From NCBI GenBank assembly GCA_907165135.1, contig OU015567.1, forward strand, positions 15,815,001 through 15,879,000: a DNA stretch of 64,000 nucleotides, in the 5' to 3' direction. This stretch comes from Oikopleura dioica. Its lineage: Eukaryota > Chordata > Appendicularia > Copelata > Oikopleuridae. Position numbers and translations under genes: made by a program. The stretch's first letter is position 1; each line of letters begins with the position of its first letter. Shown here piece after piece: positions 41,974-55,000 of the stretch. The notes beneath the pieces were generated by a model, which worked only from the letters and a program-made list of their open reading frames with translations, was not told the origin of the DNA and did not search any database.

Positions 41974-42494
41974 TTCTGTAAATTTATATAAAATGATGAT
42001 CGATTTTAAAGCAAAGACTTCATTTTCAAATATATTCGCGCTCCTCATCAGCAAATACTAGTAAGAACTATCTTTGTTGAAATTTCTAGTCGCGAATTAT
42101 TTTTAAACCTATTCTTTTAAACCTTTTTCAATCAATTTTCAATTAAAAAAAATAGAAAAAAGCTTTAATTATTTATTCTTTTTTTTTTTCAGACACATTT
42201 AATTTTCGAAATACCAAGCTTTTAAACCTAGCTTTTTATTTCATGCAAACTTTAATTAACTGATGCAACTTTGATAATAAATTATTTTTAAAAATTAATG
42301 AAATTCTGCATATTTCATTTTCCTGACCAAAACTCCTTGCGTCAATAAAAGTCCAGAGCTTTCCATTTCCCTCAATTCATGCGAAAAACAACTGCCGCGG
42401 GCGGTTTCGTTCTGCATAAAACGGTCGTTACACCCCACCTAGTCTCAATCTTCTAGAAAATTTCAGGAGAAAATTGAAAATCAATTATAAAAAA
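41974..42494. other. Intergenic region, AT-rich
   Basis: The first part (to about 42060) resembles the 3' flank of K2 in inverted orientation, with ATTCGC...CTCATCAGC shared. The rest contains T and A tracts and no gene signal before the start at 42495. Confidence 0.5.
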
Positions 42495-43032
42495 ATGAAA
42501 TTTTTCAACGCTCTCGCATTTTTCGCTGGTTCAATTTCCGCCAGATCCAGCGGAGCTCCAGGATATACTCCAATTCTGCAAAATTTGAAGCCAGGAGGAC
42601 CTCATGCCAGATTGTGGGCGACCAAGTAAGATAGAGAATGGTTAAAACTCGTATTTTTCGAAAATAGTATTTCAAAATATTCACAATTTTGTTTACAGAG
42701 AAGAATTTGGCCCTGCCCATCACCACATCAGCTTTGGCTACGACGAGTCCTCCGGCGAAGTCGTTTTCGTCAACGGCGACAACGACGCCAAAACATTCAA
42801 GGGTCTTCTTCTCCGACTGACTGGCGCTGAGTTCAACGGCATTCCCGGCGGCTTCAAAGGCTACCCCCACCAAAGCAACTATTTGACGCACTCATCTCCC
42901 GCCTTGAAAAGCACTGCCGATGTTCGCTTCCCGATCTCCTGCAATCCAGGCGACAGTGTCAAAGTCGAAGCGACGATGGCGATCAAAATCAACGAGTTCT
43001 TTTTCGATCTCGTCGGCGAATTTCAGTGCTGA
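42495..43032 (+). CDS. Secreted reeler-like domain protein 1
   Basis: Two exons, 42495-42625 and 42699-43032, join in frame with a 73-bp GT-AG intron. The product has a signal peptide (MKFFNALAFFAGSISARS) and one domain of about 135 residues: PAHHHISFGYDES, FKGLLLRLTGAEF, NYLTHSSPALKS, VRFPISCNPGDSVKVEATMA, ending EFQC. The F-G-LLLR, LTHS and G-VKVEAT pattern fits the reeler fold (FxGFLLQAR, VTHS, GxVxFxAT), but cysteines are fewer than usual. It should be exported. A paralogue follows 0.1 kb downstream, so this is a local tandem pair. Function is unknown; reeler proteins occur in adhesion and defence. Confidence 0.75.
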
Positions 43033-43158
43033 TTTTTTTTGTTTGACTGGTATTTGAAATAAACTGTCAACAGCTAGAATGATCTTCAAGCGTAATCGAA
43101 GCCGCAGGGCCACTCAAATTTTTAAATGAAAGAGGAAATTTTCAGCAGATTGAAAATC

Positions 43159-43812
43159 ATGAAACTCAAAATTTTATTCCTTCCTTTTTCGTTTTCTTAC
43201 CCAGGCGGCGCGCCGGGATTTTCAAGAGTCCTGGAAGCTGGGCTCGGCAATCTGTGTAGAAAACCTGAGTCAGGGTCTCAAAGATATTTCAAGAAAAGCC
43301 CTGTAGCGTCACTTTTCCAATGAGTTTCGCCAAATCAGCTTGCCAAAGAAAAGCAAGGGGGTTTTGATCAAATATCTTTCAGACCCTGACTCAGGTTTTC
43401 TACACAGGTTGCCGAGTCCAGCCCGCAAGACCTGAGCCCAACATTGATGAGTCCCCATTCAAAAACTTGGATTCAAAGAGACAAATATGGACCCACCCAT
43501 CATCACCTCAGCTTCTACTACGACGAGTCCAAGAGAACAGTGATCTTCAAAAACGGGGACAATGAGCCAAAACGATTCAAAGGACTGCTTCTCCGAGTGA
43601 CTGGTGCTGAATTTGACGAAATTCCTAATGGCTTCGAAGGGTTTTCCGGCCAGTCGAACTATTTGACGCATTCGAATAATTTAATCAAAAGCACTGATGA
43701 TGTCCTTTTTCCGATCAAATGCAACACGGGAGATAAAGTGAAAGTTGAAGCGACGATGGCGATTCATAAATACTTATTTTTCTATGGAATAACTGGAGAG
43801 TTTACTTGCTAG
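43159..43812 (+). CDS. Secreted reeler-like protein 2, split by a MITE
   Basis: The 5' part (43159-43237) encodes a signal-like MKLKILFLPFSFSYPGGAPG and FSRVLE. A family A MITE (43238-43421) follows, then an open frame reading SPQDLSPTLMSPHSKTW, DKYGPTHHHLSFYYDES, FKGLLLRVTGAEF, NYLTHSNNL, GDKVKVEATMAIHK and ending GEFTC with a stop at 43810-43812. PHSKTWIQRDKYGP aligns with PHARLWATKEEFGP of paralogue 1 without the intron present there. Joining the two parts needs removal of the MITE. A GA-AG intron from 43233 (GAAGCTGG) to the MITE end (GCCGAG, 43416) would keep the frame. This is inferred, not proved. Confidence 0.6.
43238..43421. mobile_element. Family A MITE inside reeler-like gene 2
   Basis: CTGGGCTCGGCAATCTGTG at the left and CACAGGTTGCCGAGTCCAG at the right. 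The 8-base flanks, CCTGGAAG and CCCGCAAG, agree at six positions. Confidence 0.85.
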
Positions 43813-44000
43813 AGAAAAATAAAACAACACGAACCTGCAAATTTTGCTTCTTGCAATTATTAAATAAATCATGAATAAATGAGTGGCCGTTTTTTCTCAC
43901 CGAACCTTTATTGAATAAAAAATCACCAAGTTTAATTGACTTATTATATGGACACCACAGAAAGAGAAGGTAAATTGGGCAGCATTGAGATCTAGTAGGA

Positions 44001-44092
44001 TTGTTAACCTGTGAAGAAAACCTGAGTCAGGGCTAATAATCAAGTTCTTTCGGACACTGACTCAGGTTCTCTGCACAGGTTGCCAAGCCCAG
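44001..44092. mobile_element. Family A MITE, short copy
   Basis: TTGTTAACCTGTGAAGAAAA and CCTGAGTCAGG at the left, CTGACTCAGG and GGTTGCCAAGCCCAG at the right. Confidence 0.8.
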
Positions 44093-44169
44093 ATTGAGAT
44101 AGGCAGAAAAGATGTAAAAATGACAGTGATTGATGACTCATCAATGATGAGTTAAAAAACCGGATAATT

Positions 44170-46003
44170 TCAAACAAGAAGATGCAACTTGTTTCCTTCG
44201 ACGTATCCAACATCGCAGTGGTCAGGCTCGAGACTTTCGCTCAAATCTCGGTATTCCGGAATGCAGAAATCCTCTGAACCGGCAATTTAAAAGCCGAAAA
44301 AGAAAATATGATACTTAACAAGGTTGATAACTGGCAGGGTAGTTTCTTCAGCGTCGTTATTATCTATGAACACTGTAGCTTTTTGAGATTTAGAAATTTT
44401 CCTTTGGACGGCTTTGATTTGAAACGTAAATGCATCAGTATAATTCTTCAAATTTAAAACAAGATGGATGACGCCGTTAGTGCCAAGTTTAACCGATACA
44501 CTGCATTCTCCTCGATATTTCAAGAAGCACAAGTATGTCAAATCGTCATTTGGTTCATCAGAACCGAGCCATCTTCCAATGCTTCCCAGCGCAAAATATC
44601 TTCCATTATCACGAGGTTCTTTCAACGGAACTTGCAATCCTGTACTATCGAATTTATAAACATCGCAGCGCTTTAAACAGTACAGAATAGAATCGCAAAT
44701 TCCAAAATATCTTTCTTCGAATGGATCCGGATGTGATGAGTGCAGTCTCAGTACGCCCGATCGGTCATCATTTATACGTGTTATATGTTCCACCGTTTTC
44801 GGGCAGATTGCCAGAGAATAATGACGAACTTCTTTCGTATTCAAATCACAATGAAAAAGTTTCGCAGACAAAGAAGGAAGTCGAGGGTAAACGACCACGA
44901 GCCAATTAGATTCGCCGATGAATCTTGCCCAAATCGAATGCCTACCCCTTGGAAGGCTGAAATCGAAGCTCCAAAAAATCTTTTCTTGTCCACCAGAAAA
45001 ACTGCTAAAATCGACAACATATCGACGCATGGGTGTATCTTCTTGATAAAAAGTATCTTTGAAGTTGAGTACAGGATGTAGATTCATACAAGGATTAGTT
45101 TTATAATCTCTCCAAGATCGTTGCCGAGAGAAATTTCGGTTTATTGGAGAATAAGTAATTTTCTCGTGCAGAAAATGTCTCTTGCGTCCTAATTCTAAAA
45201 CAGTTGAATTGATACACTTTTGACGAGTAGAATTAAACCTGCAAACTTTAATGTTTCATAATCAAAGAAAGCCGGCAAATCTTCGTGACGGTGCCCCAAA
45301 AAAACTGTTTCGAGCATGGTTATTGAATCTTCAGGTTCAAAGTCATAATACTTAATCGGAGTTGCATTTTTTTTTCAAAATTTCTCTTTTGCTTAGATGA
45401 TTTTCACAAGAGGCAAGCTGACTGTTATTTTTCATTTGCAACTCTTTCCTCGATAAAATTTTGTGGATCATATTCAATTGGTTCGATAATCGGTGAGCGC
45501 TCGTCATTTTCGCGATTAATCTTGAAGATACGATCTCCGGCCCGGTCTTTAGTAAAAATCTAGGCAAATTGAGAGTGAACGTTTCAAAAGTTATATTTTC
45601 TTACATATGAGCCAGAAAATTTGACAGAAGAACCGAAGAACTCATGTTCTGTAAATAATTCCATCGTCGCTTTTGGAATCAGTTTCTTCTTGTTGTTTTT
45701 GAGATCTTCTCGCTTTTGAATAATTTTCATGATTTCAGAGAGACGATCAGGTTTTCCCTTTTTCTCTGCTTCGAATTCTTTTCCAACGAGATCAAGAATT
45801 GTGTCTCTTTCGTAATGATAGTTGAGAAAGTTTCGGCAAAAAAGCGTTCTCGTCAGATCATCAAAAGATCGATCATCGGATTCCAGAACAAAAGGGGCGA
45901 GTAGAGTCAATGAATCCATCGGCATTCGCTCAAAAATCAGCTCGGACAAAATTTGCGGATAATCGAGCATCTTTCTTAGAGTTGAGCGACGAAACTCATC
46001 CAT
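44170..46003 (-). CDS. Unknown protein with an F-box-like N-terminus
   Basis: The N-terminal exon (to about 45605) reads MDEFRRSTLRKMLDYPQIL, then SELIFERMPMDSLTLLAPFV, which resembles the leucine pattern of an F-box. A middle part follows with RFLLKTGPEIV (about 45480-45560). The large C-terminal exon (44330-45087) encodes a domain rich in beta-type residues with repeated tracts such as WARFIGESNWLVVVYPRLP, GICDSILYCLKRCDVYKFD and YFALGSIGRWLGSDE, suggestive of a propeller. The last exon (44170-44271) reads DFCIPEYRDLSESLEPDHC to the stop. An F-box plus C-terminal substrate-binding propeller would make it an SCF adaptor, but this is weak inference from pattern only. Confidence 0.55.
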
Positions 46004-46215
46004 TTTAGCCGATTTTTTTACTTTTTGGATCACTAGAAATTCAATTTTAGACCCTTTTTACATTTCAATATGTGGTTTATTTAAACATTCATTTTTCAAA
46101 TAATTCGCTCGCTTTTTGAGTTGAAGCAGCATAGATACACTTTACTTTGCAGTGTTGGATACAGAAGATTTCTTATCTTTCAGTTTTTTTGTACAAAATT
46201 TTGAAAAAGTAAAAT

Positions 46216-49200
46216 TTAAAATAAATCGTCGTCGTCGTTGTCGAGGATCAGGGCATTTTGATTTTGGTCATCTGAGGCTGAAAAATTGGTTAATTTTCAA
46301 TTTTTCGAGGAGTTTCTTTAAGAAACTTTCTTACCACCAGGTTGTGAAGCAGAAGTGAAGACGGGACGGTGGCACAGTGGGCAGACGTTTTTCAAGCGCA
46401 GCCATTTCTTTATACAAAGCCTGAAAAAAAAAGTTAGATTGAAATCATGTGTTAGGGGGTAGACATCGAGATAGGAAAATTTCTAGCGAAAACTTATCGT
46501 CAAAAAAGTTCGAGCCTTTTTTATCAAACAAAATAGTGAGTGAAAAAGATAATTTTCTGAACAAATCTCTTAAAATTTTCTAATTTTTTAAATTGGGGAC
46601 CCCAATTTGGATTTCCCCGATTCGGAATTCGGAATTAACCTGGTTATTTCATCTTTATATCTTGGAATAAAAAAAATCCTCACACAAAGCCTAGCCCTTA
46701 TTAAGTACTGAATAGCTGGTCAAAAATGAACCTTAGAATTCTGATAATTTTGTCCTTACTTGTGGAATCTATGCTGACAACTTGTCTCCACGACGGGATT
46801 CGAGGAACAAGTCTGAACGGCAAAATCTTCGTAGCAAATTGCGCATAATCTATCCGGCTCAGGAATCTAAACAAATCTAAAGCCACGCTAAAATGGCGAT
46901 TGTCTTTACCTCCGAAACGTCGACGACCTTGAGCTTGTCAAGCAAATCGGCGGTTTGAAGTCGGAGCTTGATCGATTTCGCCGTTTTGGTGAAAGTTCTG
47001 TAGATATTGAAATAGGTGTGGATAGTCATCATCAGAATTCGGACGACGGTCATTATTGGACGCTCGAAGATCAGAACATAGCTGAAATTCAAAAAGGATG
47101 AAAGAAAGTGGGAAGGAACTCTTGGCTCGGCAACCTGAGTAGGAAACCTGAGTCAGGGTCTGACAGATCAAAAATGAAAAACCGCGTAGCGTCTTTTTTA
47201 AGAACGAAGCCGCAAAGAAGTTTAAAATAAGATTGAATGATATTTTTGCGAAGCTACTTTGCGGCTTCATTTTCAAAAAAGCCGCTGCGCGGCTTTCCAT
47301 TTTTGCTCTTTCACACCCTGACTCAGGTTTTCTACTCAGATTGCCGAGCCTAGGGAGGGACTTACATGGCATTTATCAACATAACGATTCCGCCGAGGAG
47401 TTCTACTCCTTTTGAAGCCGTCTTTGTCCAGAAAATCGTATCTACGAACAAATATCAGTTGAAATGAACAATTAAAAGAAAAACCTTCATCAGCGTCATT
47501 TTGATTCAACCAGTAAACGGCGAAAGACGTGACCGCTTTGACGATCAGTTCCAGCGTAAAGACAAAAACGGGAATCGACCAAGTTGAGATTTCATGATTT
47601 TTGAGCAGCTCAATTTCGATGCAAAGCGGAATGAGGAACAACGCAAACATCGCCTGATTATTTTGTTGTCAAAAAGATCAAAAGAAGAAGAGAACCTGTA
47701 AAGGACGAGAAACAGAGCGCCCGTCGACATGGTTGCTGTTCAGTTCGGCGTCGACGATTTCGTGGAGGTAGTGGAGACAGGCGACCACTTCCAGCCAGCT
47801 GTTTTTGTAAGCGCGCTCGAATCGTTCTTCGGGACTCATGAAGGTGATTCCTGTTTGCAGCGCCATGAATCCGTGAAGCATTCCTAGTTTTTTAGTTAGG
47901 AAGATAGTCTATTTGCGAGATTTTTTTAGATTGCCGCGAAGAGAAAGCGACAGAAAATCGCGAGATTTCGGCACGATCTACTTTTTGTTATTTTTGTCGC
48001 TCCTATTTTTTCCTTACCAAGAAACTGTCCCATCCGCTGCCCCCTCTCTTCGGGATCATTCGGTTCTTCTCCATTTCCCAGCCATCTTTGAATAGCGACG
48101 CCGAGCCAAACTCCCGGCCCAGAAAGAAAATACGCAACTGCAAAGACGGAAAACAACGAATCAGTAGTAATCAAGACGATGGAACTGACGATTGTGGAGG
48201 GCATGTAGTCGCCGAAATATTGCATTTCGACAAACTCGTGGAGGCCAAAAGCGGACATGTTCATCATTGCCAGACCGGAAGAGTTGAGACTCGTTATTGA
48301 GAGCTTTTCGATGTCAGGACTCGACTGAATATAACTTTAGATTATTCAAATATCCGTTTTCGAAGAAGAGGCGCGAAGCGACAAAATTTGCGCGGGCGAC
48401 TTTTTGAGACAGTGCCGGGAAGCGACAAATGAATCCGACAGAAAACCCACTTCACGACTTTCTTTTACTGGTATCTGATTGGGCAGCCAAGTGAATAGAG
48501 AAATCTGATTCGAGAAAATTGTCGCAGAAAAGGGTCTATGTCGCATTTTTTTTTTGTCGCAGCGCGGCTTTCCGGCTGCTAATTGGCTACTAGCCAATGG
48601 CTAGCTGACTACATACGGGCTTCTGATTGGCCAAATATATTTATTCATAGTCAATCAGAAGCCTGCATTCCGCTTTCTGTCCAATCAGCGCCAGAAAAGT
48701 CGACAACGCAAAATTCGTCGCAATTTTTGTCGCTTTCCCATTTTTACCTCAATAAGGCTTTCTACAGATTTGCCGAAATGCGTGTAAGTCGAAATCGCGT
48801 GCAAAACGCTCTTGATGATCATCGAATGGAGCAATATTTTAAGAATGATTCCAAAAGCTGGATTGTTGTTCATCAGCGTTTCCAGCATCAGGCGGAGGCC
48901 GGTTCGCATGTGCGCGTAAACTTGAGTTTCCGGATCGGTGTTTTCTTCCTCGAAAATGTTGTTGTACTGTTCGGCTGTTTATAGGGTTAGCAATCGATAA
49001 ACTCGAGTACTCGAGGTAGAAAAGACTTTTTCAAACTAACTTTCAAATTTTAAACCCTGGCTATGTCAGTATCATGAATCGTCCGTAAAATCTCTCTGGT
49101 AATCGGAATGATCATATTTCTGAGACACATGATTCTGATTCCAAGAAGAATGTAATACGCCGCGCTTTCGAAGTTCGCGAAAAGCATTATTACTCCCACT

Positions 49201-50452
49201 GCGATGGCGGGCAGTTGGGAGAAGGACCAGCGCGAATCTTCGTCTTCAGGCTCGATGATCATCAAATTTGAAAGCGTCGCGCGGAAGAAGATCAGGTTGA
49301 AGAGCATAAACGCCACGCGGACCAGGTACTGCAAATTCAAAATAATGAATAGAATTTTTCTTCCAAAGCTATTATAATAACACCCTTATTTAATTTCACC
49401 GAAAGAAAGATTATTCTATGTTCGATGGAAAGCTAACACTAGAACATTCCCTAAATAAGGCGGCATCATAAAAAAATGTCGACAAAAAGTTCGATTTTTG
49501 CGACAAATTTTTCATAAATTTGATTGGTCGGCTAGGCGATTGCGGAAATCGGGAAGGCGGCACGAGGCGACAATTTTCGGCCGGCAATTCTAGCGAGAAT
49601 TTAAGAAAATTTTGGACCAATAAGATTGCCACATTCGGCGGGTAGGCCAATCGGATTTCAGAAAATAGTATTCCGATTCGCGCTGCAATCCCGTCTAAAA
49701 TTCGACTAAACTTTTGGGCAAGATCGTCGACTTTTTTGTCTATTCGAGTCAACTCCCAGGAAAAATGGCTATTTTAGAAGAAAAATTCGCAAAAAAATCG
49801 CAAACCTGAAAATCGGGAAGTTCCATCGGGGCAAGACCGATGAGTCCGTAAATTGGCGGCGAATCGGGTCGCGTCAAATTGAGCAAAAAGGCGTCTACCA
49901 GGTTTAGCATACAATGGCCAATATAAACGAGAACGAGGCGGTAGTACTGGGGGATTTTGTCGTCGTGAAGAAAAAGCGGAATAATGGAGCCGAGCCAGAG
50001 CTGGACGCTGATCCAAGTCGGGGTCGAGTCGTGAAGGATTCTTCCCGAAACGAGAGCTTCGATCATGATGAAGAGCGGAACTCGGTAGAGCTCTTTTGGA
50101 ATGTTGAAGTTCCATCTGAACAATAGGATAAGAAAGGGAGGTGCACGACGAAAGCTGCGGAGAAAAAAAAAGAGATGAACCGAAGCGACAAAAATAAGCG
50201 TTGATTTTATGTCGCAAAATCAGTGTCGCACGAATCCTGGCGTCTTTTGTCGCGAAAAATGATGGAATTATTCTTTTTTACAAATTTCTCATTGGCTGAT
50301 TTTTTATTTGAAAATTTAGTCACTCAAAAATTGTCGCTTCGTGTAATACGGCCTAAGAAACCGGATTTCTGTCGCGAATTATTTCGCGCAAACGCGACTG
50401 TAAAAAACGAGGCAAACCTGAATGGGTCAATTTCTCTTCGCGCAACTTCCAT
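46216..50452 (-). CDS. RNF139/RNF145 (TRC8)-like multi-pass RING E3 ubiquitin ligase
   Basis: At least ten exons. The first is 50418-50452 (MEVARREIDPF), joined in frame to 49806-50115. Many membrane segments follow: VPLFIMIEALVSG, LVLVYIGHCMLNLVDAFLL, LVRVAFMLFNLIFF, LPAIAVGVIMLFANF, IVSSIVLITTDSLFSVF, MFALFLIPLCIEI, FWTKTASKGVELLGGIVML, MTVVRILMMTIHTYFNIY. Then a RING-H2: LCAICYEDF (about 46840), ETSCQHRFH, CLYKEWLRLKNVCPLCHRP (about 46380-46430). The sterol-sensing-like membrane part plus RING and the FNIYRTFTK linker follow the TRC8 family, ER ligases linked to sterol and protein turnover. The last exon is acidic (DNDDDDLF) with stop at 46216-46218. One intron holds a family A MITE (47121-47353). 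Family assignment is good; orthology to 139 or 145 is not decided. Confidence 0.85.
47121..47353. mobile_element. Family A MITE, longest compact copy
   Basis: TTGGCTCGGCAACCTGAGTA at the left and CTCAGATTGCCGAGCCTA at the right. Inside are a second inverted layer with GAAAAACCGCGTAGCG and GCCGCTGCGCGGCTTTCC. It lies in a GT-AG intron of the RING ligase gene. Confidence 0.85.
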
Positions 50453-51857
50453 TTTCCGCGAATTTCTTTGTTCACCAAGTTTTCGTTGTTTTTCTTGCAA
50501 ATAAAATATACACTAGAAAGACTTCGGAATAGGCGTTGTCTTTATTTCAGAACCTTATCGACCTCGGCATGTCTAAATCAGCAATCTGAAATAAAATGAT
50601 GAAAGTCACGAGTTTCTATCGTAAAAAGAGAGAGTTCTGGAAGAGCTTTTTTACGGCAAATAATATGTTTGAGACAGACAAGTCAAGTTTTGTCTCGAAA
50701 AAATACAAATAAAACTGAAGGAACTCAATAAATTTGCAGTTTTCTCGAGGTAACGACTCGAAAGGACAAAAATTTCGACAAAATTCTGCGTGAAAATTTT
50801 CGACCAATAAGCAGTCTGAATTTGGCTAATCAGCTAACGGAAAATTTTGTCGTATTTTTTGTCGATTCGAGCCTTCTCACCTTAGTTTCTTTTTTTAGAA
50901 AGAAAAATTGTATTTTTAGTCGAAAATGCAAGATTTTGAAATCGAAAAAATTTGAGTCAAAAAGATAAATTTCTCAAAAATACGATTTTCTCTTAGAGGT
51001 AGACTACCAATTATGATCGAAAAAAGGGAAAATTCAATTTAGGCACCATAAATCCTTTCTTCAAATAAAACTCTGGATGATTCTACGCTGGCGCTGATTG
51101 GTCAAAGCCAACAGAAAGCCATTCCGCAGCGCAGTTGTCTCCGTTTTTCGTAAAACGTCAAATCTCGTCGCCGTCTCGTAAAAATTAATTTCTCAGAGTT
51201 TTGAAAGGAAGAAAGAAGGAAAATGAAAGGAGAGAACTAAAGAAAAATTGGCGGAAGCATGCGAAGAAAATTGCTCTTTTTATCGATTTTTGGATTTGTG
51301 CGCGCTCAGGATTCAGGAAAACCGGCTCAGATTTAAAGATTTTTGGGTTATTTTAGGTGCTGGCGTGAATCGACCAAAAATGCGACGAAAAAAATACGAT
51401 TTTTTGCGAATTGTTTTTCTGAAAGTCGATTGGCCTATCCGCCCTATCCGCAAATCTGATTGGTCTAAAATTAAACCCAAATTTAGGTCAAAATTGTCGC
51501 ACTTTTTGTCGATTCCTCATACCATTCCAAAAAGTTTTCGAAATTTAGAAACATTTTTTGTCTTTTAAAATTCGACCAAATTTTCGTGAGAATGAAAATG
51601 CCACGCTGTCAAGAAGAAACTCCTTTTCAAACATAAAATTTACGTCGCCTCGGCTCCAAAGTACGAAAAAATCCGTCGCTAGTCATTTCCGTATTTTATT
51701 AGCGCTTTTGATCTGAACACATCTTTCAGCTGCAAAAATGTACAATTCTAATTGACTCAGTCTTATCCCTTTTCTCGGCCTGATTGTACTCAACAAACAA
51801 TCGTCAATCGTAATAATCAAACTGTAAATATTGGCCCAGTGACTGTTGTTCTTTTGT
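50453..51857. other. Intergenic region
   Basis: It separates the RING ligase from the protease gene. It holds a family C relative at 50745-50880 (TTTCGACAAAATTCTGCG ... TTTTGTCGATTCGAGCC) and another related arm near 51410-51530. No exon is supported, though the protease signal-peptide exon may lie near its end. Confidence 0.45.
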
Positions 51858-52024
51858 CAGGGCTCGGTAACCTGTGTAGAAAACCTGTGTCAGGGTCCAA
51901 AAAGAGCTTTGATAAAAACCGCGTAGCTTCGCGGCTTATTTTCTAAAAAAAGCCGCTGCGCGGCTATTATTAAACCTCTTTTCGCACCCTGACTCAGGTT
52001 TTCTACACAGGTTGCCGATTCCAG
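51858..52024. mobile_element. Family A MITE
   Basis: CAGGGCTCGGTAACCTGTG at the left, CACAGGTTGCCGATTCCAG at the right, with the GCCGCTGCGCGGC centre. It lies just upstream of the first clear protease exon. Confidence 0.85.
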
Positions 52025-52060
52025 TCTTTCATTTTTTTTATTAAAAGCAAAAATTCTGAG

Positions 52061-55000
52061 CCCGAAAAAAAGAAGCCGAAAAAAGCAAAAGCTTTTTTGA
52101 CTGGGACGACAAAACCGTTGACGGCTATTTTTGCCACAATTCAAGACTTGCTTTTTTCAATGGCTTGAACGAAAATGGCGATGTTGATCTGAGCAAGTTG
52201 CCGGAAATTCCAAAAAAAGATGCGAACAAGTTTTTGAAGGTAAAATATTTTTTTTTTTTGATTTTGAAATCAAGGAAGATTTTGATTATTTTTTTGAATT
52301 TCTGACTGGGCTCGTCCTAATATAGAAAAAAATAGAAAATGGACACACTTGCCGAGCCCGGGCCCAGATTTCTGAATGTTCACTGAAAATCATCTTTCAG
52401 ACCGAAACGTCCTTCTCCGTGCTAAAATTCGGCGGCTTCTTCGAGCGCTCGCTAGAACGAGTTTCCATCGAAGAATATTGCGACGGAGAAAAACTCGGCG
52501 ACAACGAATTTTCCACTTGTCGAGAAAAGAAGCGGGCTTTTGTCAACGACTTTTGCAAAGAATCCGACAGTTTATTTTTCTCGAAGAATTTTGGATCGCT
52601 GAAGAAGTTTGAAACGAAGCTGAATTCGGTGAGGAAACAAAAGTATGATCGCTGCATGGAACATGTCAGAAGGAGAATGACTCAGGCAGAGTTGCCAATT
52701 TTATAAGCTTAGTAAACTGAGCTTACTAAGCTGCCAGCTAAGCTTATTCAACTAAGCTAATCAACTAAGAAGTTGGCTTAGCTGAGCAAGACTGATTACT
52801 TATGTCGGAAATGATGAGGAATTTTTTAGCAAAGTAAAACTTAGCTGAACTAAGTCGAATCGGAATTGAAAGGCCTATGCTGAGCTTAGCCAACCTACGA
52901 CACATGCTGTAAGACTTTTCCTTTACGATAAGTTGAGCCAAGCATTAGCTAGGCTTAGCTGATTTTGCCAAAAAAGAAATGCAAAAAGAAGCTAGCTAAG
53001 CCTAAGCCGAAAGGCAGCTTAGCCTAAGGAAGCTTAGCTTCGATGAAATAATTCTATTAAACTTAACGCAGTTGAGCTCAGCTGGTTTCTAGAGAAAATA
53101 AGAGAAATTCAGCTGAGCTTAGCCAAGCTTAGCCCACCGCTTATTTTTAATTAATTTTAACCAATAATTTGCACAAAATTTGCAACCCTAGGCTCAGGTC
53201 ATGGGCAAACTCGCTGGAAAAGAAGTGAAAAGTGACGAGGACTCGAAAAAGAAATGGCAAATGGAGTTGAAGCCAGACCGGTTGTTCAGAGGCTGGTGGC
53301 ATGAATTACAAAAGGCGTTTTTGCGAGTTTGCATGACAGACAAAACCGACTGCGCTAGAAAGTGCAGCCACGAAAATGGAGTCTGTCAACTAGCCAAAGA
53401 TCCGACGGCGAATGAAGATGACGAAAAGTGGGTTTATGAATGCCAGTGCCAGCCGGATTACGAACCAGTCGTCTCATCGAACACAGATCCAATGGTCGTT
53501 TCCGAACTTTGCAACAGAACAAAAGTCGACGCTCCAAAAGGCTCGTGCTCTCCCCTCAGGCACGCAAAGAGATACGAAATGGCCCGAGGCGCGACGCCGG
53601 ACAATCCAATGACGGAACTTCGAGACACGATTCCAGTCGACCACCAGTTTCTCTGCACCTCACTGAGGCCAAAGAATGAACCGTGGGATTGCGACTACGA
53701 TATTGAACGAGAGACTTGGCGAAAAAGACGAGCGATTGGTAGCAAAATTGAAAGAAATGAGTTCATTTCGCAAACGGATTTCGGCTACTTTCCCTGGGTC
53801 GTCGAATTGAACCACTATCCTTCCAAGAATTTTAAAAAGCCAAACGCAAAGATTGAGGAAAAAGTTACTGAGAAAGACAAGATGAAAGGAACAGACACTC
53901 ACAGGGACGGGTTCGTACCGGGGGTCGTATTTACCGGATTTTAATAATTGTAGGCATCATTAATTTTGCTAGAAAAGGGGGGGCTGTTCATCCTCTTAAT
54001 TCCAGCATTTTTGGCCTTGTTCATCGCGCCAACGCATTAGTAGCTCAAGCAGTGGCCACTAAAGCTTCGTCTCCTTCATACTTAGAAAAAGGGACGAATA
54101 ACTTATTCGGAATTAGGCCACACATGCTGCATGTGACATGCAAGAGGTTTAAGGATGAACAAGGCCACCCCCTATTATGCACACCAACCCTCTGAAAGAT
54201 GTTCTGGAACTCTGATCGCTGGGAACAAACAGTCAGGCCAGGACTTCATTATCACAGCCGCCCATTGCTTTTGCGCCGAGCAAGAAATCGGTCAATGGCT
54301 CGTCCGAATCGGCATCATCGACAACACAAAGCATCTAAATCTCTACCAAGGAAAATTGGATGCCCTGACTGAAGCGCACCTCGGCCCAGAAAAATACGTC
54401 GACGTGACGATTGATCACTGGCAAATGGGCGCTGAAAATGATTATTTGAATAATGGCTGCAATACTGGAATGGGATCGTCGGCGACTGGAAAAGACGATT
54501 TCGCGATTCTTTATTTGAACGGAAGAATGAGGCAGAAAATTCGAGAGAGTCTTCAGCACAACGTCAGGCACAGCTGCGTCAATGGAATCGACAATTTCAA
54601 TCAAATCAGAAATGTCGATTCGATCAGCGATTATTACGGAAGCAAGTGCTTTTTGGCTGGATGGGGCAGTCATAAAAAAGATGTAAGTACCATTTCTTTT
54701 TTAATAAAGACATGAATTTTTTTAGGAATATATGACGCTCGGAATTCCGAAAAAATCCAACTTCATCAACGTCAAAGTGGTTCCCTTCGAAGAATGCCGG
54801 GACGACCCTATTTACGGCCTGAGCAACGATCCCGGAATCGATCCAGACGAGTTGAAAAACATCGATCCGAATAATTCGCCGTTCATTTGCGCCAAGGGTT
54901 TCGAAGGAAGCAGCAGTTGTGCTGGCGATTCAGGCGGAGGACTGTTTTGTTTTTCGGAAGAAGGCCAAAGTGTCCATTTGCTCGGGCCGCTGCATGGGAC

